A stretch of 5,662 nt of DNA, taken from assembly GCA_009827205.1 (NCBI GenBank), contig WUAK01000187.1, positions 1 through 5,662 on the forward strand. Reading direction: 5' to 3'. The stretch is from Phycisphaeraceae bacterium. GTDB lineage: Bacteria; Planctomycetota; Phycisphaerae; Phycisphaerales; UBA1924. Position numbers and translations under genes: made by a program. Under the pieces are notes generated by a model. That model was not told the origin of the DNA, did not search any database, and saw only the letters and a program-made list of their open reading frames with translations. Shown piece by piece: positions 1 to 5,662 of this stretch; the stretch's first letter is position 1; the number at the start of each line of letters is the position of its first letter.

Positions 1-1771
1 CCCCCACGATCCGGCCACGATTTTCTTTGCAAGCCAGCGCGTCTGGCAGAGCGACGACCGCGGCGAGACTTGGAGGGCTATCAGCGGTGATCTCTCGCGC
101 GATCTTGAGCGATTCACCGAACCCATGATGGGGCGCGTCCAGAGCTTCGACGCGATCTGGGACCTCTACGCCATGTCGAAGTACGGCACGGTAACGTCGC
201 TCTCACAGTCGCCGCTCGACCCCAGCCTGATCTACGCCGGAACCGACGATGGATTGCTCCACGTCACGGAAGACGGGGGCGGGAGTTGGCGCAAGATCGA
301 CCCGCTGCCGGGCGTTCCAGAGTTCTCATTCGTCAACGACATCAAAGCCGACCTCCACGATCCGGACACGGTCTACGCCTGCCTGGACAATCACAAAGCC
401 GGCGACTTCGCGCCGTACGTGCTCAAGAGCACCGACCGCGGTCAGAACTGGGAATCGATCGCCGGCGACCTGCCGGAGCGCCACATCGTCTGGCGGATCG
501 TGCAGGATCACGTCAAGCCCGAACTGCTCTTCCTGGGCACCGAGTTCGGTGTGTTCTTCACCCCGAACGGTGGCGAGCAGTGGATCGAGCTCGAGGGTGG
601 TGTGCCGAACATCCCGTTCCGCGATCTCGCGATCCAGACGCGTGAGAATGATCTCGTCGGCGCAACGTTCGGCCGCGGGTTCTACATCTTGGACGATTAC
701 ACCGCGCTGCGCCACGTGTCGGAGGAGTCGCTGGCGCAGGATGCCGAGCTGTTCCCGGTCCGAGACGCGTGGTGGTACATCCCCCGCCGAACACTCGGCT
801 CGAGTCGCAAGGCGTCTCAGGGCGACGGGTTCTACGTGGCGGACAATCCCCCGTTCGGCGCGACGTTCACGTATTACCTCAAGGAGCCGTTGCAGACCCG
901 CAAGCAAGCCAGGACTGAGAGCGAGGCGGAGATCATCAAAGAAAGCGGCGATACGCCGACGCCGGGATGGGAGGCACTCCGTGAGGAGGAGCTGGAGGAG
1001 TCGCCGGCCGTGTTACTGACCGTGCGAGACGCGGAGGGCAACGTGGTGCGACACCTGACCGGCCCGACCGGCAAGGGCATCCACCGCGTGAGCTGGAGTC
1101 TCACATCGCCATCGACGAATGCCTGGACGCCCAACGAAGGCGAGGACACACAGGACAACGGCGGCGACGGCAAGCTCGCGGCGCCGGGCACATACACCGT
1201 GCACCTTGCGACGCGATTGAACGGTAAGCTCGTTGATACCGGCAAGTCGCAGAGCTTCGAGGTTGTTCCCCTGCGGAGCGAGTCGACGCTGCCCGGCACA
1301 TCGCCCGGCGAACTGACCGCCTTCAACCAGCGACTCGCGGAGATGAATCGGGCGACCTCCGGTGCGAGGCGTCTGCTGGATGAGACCGACCGTCGCCTCG
1401 GCGCGATGCGCGTCGCGCTCGACCGATCGGTCGTAGACGGCAACGAACTCAGCGACGAGGTTCGAGCCATGGAGCGACAGGTCGCGGACATGCAGGAACG
1501 ACTCTCGGGCAATCCGCGGCGCGGCCTCGCCAACGACCAGGGCCCTGTCTCGATCTCCCGCCGACTCAGCGTCGTGCAGCTCGGCACGCAATACGCGCTG
1601 CACGGGCCCACGCCAACGCATCTCGAGTCGTTCGAAATCGCGAGCGAGGCGTTCGGCGAGCTCAAGGCCGAGCTCGACCGACTCGTGCTGACGGAGATCC
1701 CCTCGCTCGAGCGCCGGCTTGATGACGCTGGTGTACCGTGGACACCGGGTCGTGCGGTGCCGGGCGGCTAA
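1..1771 (+). CDS. VPS10/sortilin-like BNR (Asp-box) beta-propeller protein, C-terminal part (5' end outside window)
   Basis: The frame is open to the left edge (first whole codon at base 2) and ends at TAA 1769-1771, giving about 589 visible residues. The first ATG (125) is not the start, because upstream codons (HDPATIFFASQRVW...SDDRGETW) already match the downstream paralog from its residue 531. About 530 residues are therefore probably missing. Asp-box motifs ending in Trp are at bases 50-73 (SDDRGETW), 266-289 (TEDGGGSW), 428-451 (STDRGQNW) and 560-583 (TPNGGEQW, with Asn replacing the usual Asp). Family-conserved blocks follow: DNHKAGDFAPYV, GDLPER, QDHVKPELLFLGTEFG, FGRGFYILDDY. After the propeller comes a beta-sandwich-like stretch (VLLTVRDAEGNVVRHL to APGTYTVHL), then a helical region rich in Glu, Arg and Leu, ending in PWTPGR. 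Likely exported, like its neighbour, but its N-terminus is unseen. No sialidase FRIP motif is visible in this part, so 'sialidase' or 'glycosyl hydrolase' labels are unsupported. Actual function unknown. Confidence 0.93.
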   Translation, partial: PHDPATIFFASQRVWQSDDRGETWRAISGDLSRDLERFTEPMMGRVQSFDAIWDLYAMSKYGTVTSLSQSPLDPSLIYAGTDDGLLHVTEDGGGSWRKIDPLPGVPEFSFVNDIKADLHDPDTVYACLDNHKAGDFAPYVLKSTDRGQNWESIAGDLPERHIVWRIVQDHVKPELLFLGTEFGVFFTPNGGEQWIELEGGVPNIPFRDLAIQTRENDLVGATFGRGFYILDDYTALRHVSEESLAQDAELFPVRDAWWYIPRRTLGSSRKASQGDGFYVADNPPFGATFTYYLKEPLQTRKQARTESEAEIIKESGDTPTPGWEALREEELEESPAVLLTVRDAEGNVVRHLTGPTGKGIHRVSWSLTSPSTNAWTPNEGEDTQDNGGDGKLAAPGTYTVHLATRLNGKLVDTGKSQSFEVVPLRSESTLPGTSPGELTAFNQRLAEMNRATSGARRLLDETDRRLGAMRVALDRSVVDGNELSDEVRAMERQVADMQERLSGNPRRGLANDQGPVSISRRLSVVQLGTQYALHGPTPTHLESFEIASEAFGELKAELDRLVLTEIPSLERRLDDAGVPWTPGRAVPGG

Positions 1772-1796
1772 CGCAAGCGCTCATGCGGCGGCAATC

Positions 1797-1813
1797 CCAA
1801 TGCGGTACATTGG
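1797..1813. promoter_or_regulatory. Inverted repeat CCAATG-N5-CATTGG overlapping a -10-like hexamer
   Basis: In the 71-bp gap between the two propeller genes, two perfect 6-bp arms (1797-1802 and 1808-1813) flank the 5-nt spacer CGGTA. The right arm overlaps TACATT (1806-1811), which resembles a -10 box. The gene 2 start is about 30 bp downstream. No convincing -35 hexamer is found at 16-18 bp spacing, so a separate promoter is not proven. The dyad could be an operator, a short RNA hairpin in the leader, or chance. No T-run follows it, so it is not an intrinsic terminator for the upstream gene. Confidence 0.3.
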
Positions 1814-1828
1814 ACGCTTAGCCCGTCC

Positions 1829-1835
1829 GAAGGAG
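1829..1835 (+). promoter_or_regulatory. Ribosome binding site (GAAGGAG) for the downstream propeller gene
   Basis: GAAGGAG lies 7 nt upstream of the GTG at 1843, a near-ideal Shine-Dalgarno match and spacing. It decides in favour of the GTG start over internal ATG codons such as the one at residue 58 (MSAGSFSG). The segment downstream of that GTG encodes a clean lipoprotein signal, which agrees independently. Confidence 0.85.
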
Positions 1836-1842
1836 TACCGCC

Positions 1843-1911
1843 GTGAGTCGATCGTTCCCGTTTCGTCCAGCATGGCTGCTGGGTGCGTCTGCCGTTTGCC
1901 TCCTTTCGTGT
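1843..1911 (+). other. Lipoprotein (SPII) signal peptide coding segment, lipidated Cys at codon 23
   Basis: The N-terminus has Arg residues at positions 3 and 8, a hydrophobic stretch from about residue 10 to 21 (AWLLGASAVCLL), and the lipobox LLSC with Cys encoded by TGT 1909-1911. This is the standard layout for lipidation and signal peptidase II cleavage before Cys23. The following ~38 residues are Gly-, Pro-, Asp- and Glu-rich, as expected for a flexible tether before the folded propeller. Final location (inner or outer membrane, or surface) cannot be read from the sequence. Confidence 0.85.
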
Positions 1912-4900
1912 CACGCATCCGGCGGCACGCTCGGAGTTAGTTTCCCGGTCCCGAACGACCGACCGCATCAACCGGAGTCTTCAGGCGAGGACGGCGACGA
2001 AGACCAGCCCGTGATGAGTGCGGGGTCATTCTCGGGGCTCAAGTTCCGCTCGATCGGGCCCGCCCTGATGTCAGGACGGATCGGCGATCTGGCGGTCAAC
2101 CCACATCGAGACGCCGAGTACTACGTCGCGGTCTCGAGCGGTAACGTCTGGAAGACCGTTAACGACGGGATCACATTCGAGCCCGTGTTTGACGGCGAGG
2201 GCTCCTACTCGATCGGCTGCGTCACGCTCGACCCGAACGACACCGACGTGGTCTGGGTTGGCACGGGCGAGAACAACTCGCAGCGGTCGGTCTCCTTCGG
2301 CGACGGCGTGTACAAGAGCGACGACGGCGGCGAGAGCTGGACCAACGTCGGCCTGCCCGAGTCGGAACACATCGGCATGATCGCGATCGACCCTCGCGAC
2401 TCGGACACCGTGTACGTCGCCTCGCAGGGCCCCCTCTGGCGATCCGGCGGCGATCGCGGGCTCTACAAGACGACAGACGGCGGTGCGACATGGGAACGCA
2501 TCTTGCACGTCTCGGACGAAACGGGCATCAACGAGATCCACTTGGATCCTCGCGACCCGGATGTCATGTATGCCTCGGCCTACCAGCGCCGCAGGCATGT
2601 CTGGACGCTGATCAACGGCGGCCCGGAGAGCGGCATCTGGAAGTCAACCGATGCCGGCGCCACCTGGCGGGAGATCAACGAGGGCTTGCCGGAGCAGGAC
2701 AAGGGCCGCATTGGTCTCGACATCTCGCCCGTTGATCCCGACGTCGTGTATGCCATCGTCGAGGCCGCCGAGGGCGAGAGCGGGTTCTTCCGATCCGTCG
2801 ATCGCGGTGAGAGCTGGTCCAAGATGAGCGATCACGAGACCGTGAGCCCGCAGTACTACAACGAGATCGTCTGCCACCCCACCGATGTGGACACGGTCTA
2901 CTCCCTCGATACCTACCTGCACATCACCCGAGACGGCGGCGAGACCTTCGAGATCGTGCCACGCATGAACCGGCACGTCGATGACCATGCGCTCTGGATC
3001 GATCCCGAGGATCCGCTGCACATGCTCGTCGGCTCCGACGGTGGGCTCTATGACACGCACGACGCGGGCGAGAACTGGCGATTCATGGCCAACCTGCCCA
3101 TCACGCAGTTCTATCGTGTCAACGTCGACCAGGCCCTGCCGTTCTACAACATCTACGGCGGCACGCAAGACAACAACACCCAGGGAGGCCCCTCGCGCAC
3201 CACCGACCGCGGCGGCATCATGAACGAGCACTGGTTCATCACCGTTGGCGGCGACGGCTACGAAACCGTTGTCGATCCCGATGACCCCATGATGGTCTAC
3301 AGCCAATGGCAGTACGGAGGCCTCGTCCGCCACGACCGCCGCTCGGGCGAGATCGCCGACATCCGCCCGATGGCTGGCCCGGGCGAGGAGCCCTACGTCT
3401 TCAACTGGGACACGCCGCTGATCATGAGCCCCCATGACAACGCGCGGCTCTACTTCGCGGGAAACTTCCTGTTTCGATCCGACGACCGCGGGGACAGCTG
3501 GTCAGTGGTGAGCCCGAACCTGACCCGCGGCATCGACCGCAACACACTCGAGGTCATGGGCACGATACAGAAGCCAGATGCCGTCGCCAAGCACAACTCC
3601 ACGTCGTTCTACGGGAACGCGGTTGCGCTCGATGAGTCGCCGCTGGTTGAGGGGCTGCTGTACGTCGGCACCGACGACGGGCTGATCCACGTCACCGAGG
3701 ACGGCGGGAACAACTGGCGGACAATCGAGAACATCGAAGGTGTGCCGGACCTGACCTACGTCAGTTGCCTGCACGCGTCGGTGCTCGATAACGATGTGGT
3801 CTTCGCCACGTTCGACAACCACAAGATGGGCGACTTCGCCCCTTACGTCTATCGATCGGATGACCGAGGGCAGACGTGGACACCGATCGCCGGCGACCTG
3901 CCAGAGCGTGACATCTGTTACGTCATCCGCCAGGACCACGTAAACCCCGATCTGCTGTTCCTCGGGACTGAGTTCGCGGCCTACTTCACCGTGGACGGCG
4001 GCGACACGTGGATCAAGATGAGCGGCGCCCCGACGATCGCTGTGCAGGACCTTGAGATCCAGCGCAGGGAGAACGACGTCGTCCTTGGAACCTTCGGGAG
4101 AGGCTTCTACATTCTGGACGACTACTCCCCCCTCCGAACCGTCAGCGAAGAACTGCTCACGGCCGAGCCGATGCTCTTCGGTGTCAAGCGGGCACCGCTG
4201 TATGTTGAGCGGAGCCGGCTTGGGAACTCGAACGGCAAGGGGTCTCAGGGCGCGTCGTTCTACGCCGCACCGAACCCGCCGTTCGGCGCCGTTTTCACGT
4301 ACCACTTTCCCGAGAAGATCCGCACGCTCACCGAGCAGCGTCGCGAGCGGGAGAAGGAAGAGGGCTGGGAGTACCCGGACATCGACGAACTCCGGGCTGA
4401 GGACCTCGAGGCCGAGCCTCATGTGATCCTGACCGTACGCGACAGTTCGGGCGATGTCATCCGACGCGTGGAGGGGTCGCGCGAGAAGGGATTCCACCGC
4501 ACCGCGTGGGACCTGCGTTATCCATCGGAGCAGCCGGTGCAGCTCTCGACAGAGGACATCCCGGATTGGGCGTCGCCGCCTGTCGGGCCGCTGGTCGTGC
4601 CCGGCACCTACTCGGTCACGCTGGACCTTCATCACAACGGCTCGGTCGAGCGACTTTCCGGGCCCGAGCAGTTCGAGGTCTACTCGCTCGACCTCGCGAC
4701 GATGCGCTCAAGCAATGCCGGTGGCGACCTCACGTTCGCACAAGAGGCTTCCGAGCTGCGGCGAGAGGTCGTCGGTGCGATAAGGGCAGCAGGCGAAGCC
4801 GAGAATCGAGTCAAACACCTGCGCAAAGCGATTCTCGATACACCGGCCGCAGGCCCAGAGCACGTCGAGCAACTCGAGACGATCCGCGTGGATCTTGCCG

Positions 4901-5181
4901 CCATTCTGGTTGACTTGCAGGGCGATTCGACGCTGAGCCGGCGCAACCGGCCGCAAGAGCCATCCATCAGCAGCCGAATTGGCACGGTGGTCTCGGGTCG
5001 GCTCCGGGTCACGAGCCCGCCGACGGGCACCCACCGCGATCAGTTCGGGTTCGCAGCCGAGTCGTTCGCTACAGCACGGACCGAGCTCCGCGAAGTCATC
5101 GATCGTCTTGTGGCGTTGGAAGCCGAGCTCGACGAGCTCGGCGCTCCGTGGACGCCGGGGCGCGTGCCGACTCCAGAATGA
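1843..5181 (+). CDS. VPS10/sortilin-like BNR (Asp-box) beta-propeller lipoprotein, complete
   Basis: A 1112-residue protein that starts with GTG behind a strong Shine-Dalgarno and ends at TGA 5179-5181. Residues 1-23 are a lipoprotein signal (lipobox LLSC, Cys23), followed by an acidic, Gly/Ser/Pro-rich tether to about residue 60. Eleven Asp-box motifs end at residues 112, 166, 217, 275, 325, 369, 412, 553, 625, 679 and 723. The 413-545 gap holds the GGTQDNNTQGG and VGGDGYETVVDPDDP blocks, probably blades without canonical motifs. Then come DNHKMGDFAPYV, GDLPER, QDHVNPDLLFLGTEF and FGRGFYILDDY. Residues ~860-950 look like a beta-sandwich (VILTVRDSSGDVI to VPGTYSVTL), and ~955-1100 are mainly helical, ending PWTPGR. 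The length is typical of this bacterial family. It is probably anchored in a membrane facing the periplasm or the outside. Asp-box propellers can be enzymes, binding proteins or assembly factors; no catalytic signature is visible, so function is open. It is a tandem paralog of the upstream gene and may share its transcript. Confidence 0.95.
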   Translation: MSRSFPFRPAWLLGASAVCLLSCHASGGTLGVSFPVPNDRPHQPESSGEDGDEDQPVMSAGSFSGLKFRSIGPALMSGRIGDLAVNPHRDAEYYVAVSSGNVWKTVNDGITFEPVFDGEGSYSIGCVTLDPNDTDVVWVGTGENNSQRSVSFGDGVYKSDDGGESWTNVGLPESEHIGMIAIDPRDSDTVYVASQGPLWRSGGDRGLYKTTDGGATWERILHVSDETGINEIHLDPRDPDVMYASAYQRRRHVWTLINGGPESGIWKSTDAGATWREINEGLPEQDKGRIGLDISPVDPDVVYAIVEAAEGESGFFRSVDRGESWSKMSDHETVSPQYYNEIVCHPTDVDTVYSLDTYLHITRDGGETFEIVPRMNRHVDDHALWIDPEDPLHMLVGSDGGLYDTHDAGENWRFMANLPITQFYRVNVDQALPFYNIYGGTQDNNTQGGPSRTTDRGGIMNEHWFITVGGDGYETVVDPDDPMMVYSQWQYGGLVRHDRRSGEIADIRPMAGPGEEPYVFNWDTPLIMSPHDNARLYFAGNFLFRSDDRGDSWSVVSPNLTRGIDRNTLEVMGTIQKPDAVAKHNSTSFYGNAVALDESPLVEGLLYVGTDDGLIHVTEDGGNNWRTIENIEGVPDLTYVSCLHASVLDNDVVFATFDNHKMGDFAPYVYRSDDRGQTWTPIAGDLPERDICYVIRQDHVNPDLLFLGTEFAAYFTVDGGDTWIKMSGAPTIAVQDLEIQRRENDVVLGTFGRGFYILDDYSPLRTVSEELLTAEPMLFGVKRAPLYVERSRLGNSNGKGSQGASFYAAPNPPFGAVFTYHFPEKIRTLTEQRREREKEEGWEYPDIDELRAEDLEAEPHVILTVRDSSGDVIRRVEGSREKGFHRTAWDLRYPSEQPVQLSTEDIPDWASPPVGPLVVPGTYSVTLDLHHNGSVERLSGPEQFEVYSLDLATMRSSNAGGDLTFAQEASELRREVVGAIRAAGEAENRVKHLRKAILDTPAAGPEHVEQLETIRVDLAAILVDLQGDSTLSRRNRPQEPSISSRIGTVVSGRLRVTSPPTGTHRDQFGFAAESFATARTELREVIDRLVALEAELDELGAPWTPGRVPTPE
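2155..4011 (+). repeat. Array of eleven Asp-box (BNR) motifs in the propeller gene
   Basis: These are protein-level repeats with the pattern S/T-x-D-x-G-x-x-W/F. In order they are TVNDGITF (variant), SDDGGESW, TTDGGATW, STDAGATW, SVDRGESW, TRDGGETF, THDAGENW, SDDRGDSW, TEDGGNNW, SDDRGQTW and TVDGGDTW. The first seven are spaced 43-58 residues apart, the length of one propeller blade. A 141-residue interval follows, then four more at 72-, 54- and 44-residue spacing. Each motif normally sits in the beta-hairpin between the outer strands of a blade. Several are preceded by the linked 'DPxDxDxVY' type strand (for example LDPNDTDVVWVGT, IDPRDSDTVYVAS), which marks the start of each blade. Confidence 0.9.
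5122..5142. repeat. Perfect 9-bp inverted repeat near the 3' end of the propeller gene
   Basis: Arms GCCGAGCTC (5122-5130) and GAGCTCGGC (5134-5142) are exact reverse complements around the 3-nt loop GAC. The repeat lies about 40 bp before the stop codon and encodes AELDELG of the C-terminal helix. It is GC-rich and could fold stably in RNA, but neither strand has a T-run after it, so it does not meet the intrinsic-terminator pattern. It may be only a by-product of the Glu-Leu-Asp-Glu-Leu codons. Confidence 0.4.
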
Positions 5182-5187
5182 GTCTGG

Positions 5188-5662
5188 CTACTGCGGACCG
5201 CCAGTCGCCCGACGCCGTGCGCGACGACGACGCTTGGCGATGTATGGGAGCAGAAAGAGGTAGATACCTGTAAGCCACATCACGAGTAGCAGAACCGAGG
5301 CCGGGAAGAAGACCCAAAGCGTGGTGCGTTTGTGGAAGAAGCTCCCGTCGTGGAGGCTCTCGATCAGATCTGATCTGCGGTAGGCGGATTGCAGCACCTC
5401 GCCTGTCAAGACATCGACCTGAACCTCCCACCGTGTGTTTGATCTCACCTTGACGATACCCTTGCCGGGCCTGACATCGAGCCGGTCTACATCATCCCAA
5501 CCGGTGATGCCAGCCTCCTCGACGGAGCGAGCCGCCGCCAGGATCTGGTCGAAACCGATCTCGGGGATCGAACCCGCTCCGATCGCGGTCGGCGGCTGTA
5601 TCCAATCTGACTGACGCTTCCACTGAAGAAGCATTCCCGTCACGATCACCACGAGCACAGGC
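5188..5662 (-). CDS. PepSY-domain membrane protein, C-terminal part (5' end outside window)
   Basis: On the minus strand the frame is open to the right edge and ends at TAG (5190-5188). A GTG at 5658 is the first possible start, but it falls inside a hydrophobic segment (VLVVIVTGMLLQWK) that looks like the end of a first membrane helix, so the true start is probably upstream. Counting from that GTG, residues ~31-95 form a PepSY domain (PEIGFDQILAAARSV, then strands WEVQVDVLTGEVL), followed by the conserved SDLIESLHDGSFF. Residues ~113-140 are a second membrane helix (LWVFFPASVLLLVMWLTGIYLFLLP). The last 15 residues are strongly basic (KRRRRARRR), which predicts a cytoplasmic C-terminus and a periplasmic PepSY domain. 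This matches small PepSY-associated TM proteins, some of which are encoded beside TonB-dependent receptors or flavin/iron reductases; no such partner is in view. It converges on the propeller gene with only 6 bp between the stop codons. Confidence 0.88.
   Translation of the reverse strand, partial: PVLVVIVTGMLLQWKRQSDWIQPPTAIGAGSIPEIGFDQILAAARSVEEAGITGWDDVDRLDVRPGKGIVKVRSNTRWEVQVDVLTGEVLQSAYRRSDLIESLHDGSFFHKRTTLWVFFPASVLLLVMWLTGIYLFLLPYIAKRRRRARRRATGGPQ

Noticed and set aside
125..127. ATG as the start of the first propeller gene
   Set aside because: The same frame continues upstream to base 2 and encodes residues that align with the interior of the paralog, so this Met is internal.
458..480. 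Near-identical 23-bp DNA stretch shared with 3886-3908 (22 of 23 bases) as a recombination or mobile-element repeat
   Set aside because: Both copies encode the conserved IAGDLPER block in equivalent positions of paralogous genes, so shared ancestry and protein constraint explain the match. No flanking direct repeats or transposase genes were found.
1719..1940. Small plus-strand open frame bridging the two propeller genes
   Set aside because: It overlaps the end of one real gene and the signal peptide of the next in another frame, and its translation has no recognisable feature.
2644..3435. Antisense open frame (~264 codons) opposite the second propeller gene
   Set aside because: It overlaps conserved Asp-box coding sequence, lacks a Shine-Dalgarno context worth citing, and its translation resembles no family; it is a GC-driven shadow.
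3502..4635. Long antisense open frame (~377 codons) opposite the second propeller gene
   Set aside because: It lies wholly inside a clear family protein on the plus strand. Its translation shows no recognisable domain and is rich in Arg, Val and Asp as expected from a GC-rich shadow frame.
5122..5142. Hairpin as an intrinsic terminator
   Set aside because: The stem is perfect, but it is followed by GCTCCGTGG on the plus strand and TTCCAACG on the minus strand; neither has a T-run, and it lies within coding sequence.
1843..5181. Annotation as sialidase or glycosyl hydrolase
   Set aside because: Asp-box repeats alone do not show enzymatic activity. No FRIP/YRIP motif before the first Asp box and no recognisable sialidase arginine triad could be identified.

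Overview
The window is a GC-rich bacterial segment (low to mid 60s % GC by eye) that is almost entirely coding. The gene content is two very similar, very large extracytoplasmic beta-propeller proteins of the VPS10/sortilin-like BNR (Asp-box) class in tandem, facing a PepSY membrane protein. Together with the GTG start, the lipoprotein export signal and the base composition, this fits a free-living Gram-negative-type bacterium. Planctomycetota (Phycisphaerae-like), Gemmatimonadota or Acidobacteriota would all be plausible, because this propeller family is abundant there. The sequence alone does not settle the phylum.

Layout: (1) positions 1-1771, plus strand: the C-terminal ~590 residues of a BNR-propeller protein whose start lies off the left edge. 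(2) positions 1772-1842: a 71-bp gap with a 17-bp inverted repeat overlapping a -10-like hexamer, and a strong Shine-Dalgarno. No terminator is visible. (3) positions 1843-5181, plus strand: a complete 1112-residue paralog with a lipoprotein signal peptide, eleven Asp-box motifs, a beta-sandwich-like segment and a helical C-terminal region. (4) a 6-bp convergent gap. (5) positions 5188-5662, minus strand: the C-terminal part of a PepSY-domain protein with a periplasmic PepSY domain between two membrane helices. Its start is off the right edge.

The two propeller proteins align from the first base of the window to their shared C-terminal PWTPGR motif, so they arose by tandem duplication. They are probably co-oriented, possibly co-transcribed, cell-surface or periplasmic proteins. 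Their molecular function is not known to me. Automated labels such as 'glycosyl hydrolase', 'sialidase' or 'sortilin' reflect only the propeller repeats. The PepSY gene is transcribed towards them and need not be functionally linked.

I see no RNA genes, CRISPR arrays, insertion sequences or phage-like genes, and nothing that clearly marks a new defence or mobile system. The most interesting points are the paralog pair with its strongly conserved second-propeller core, the apparent double seven-bladed layout, and the small dyad in the intergenic gap.
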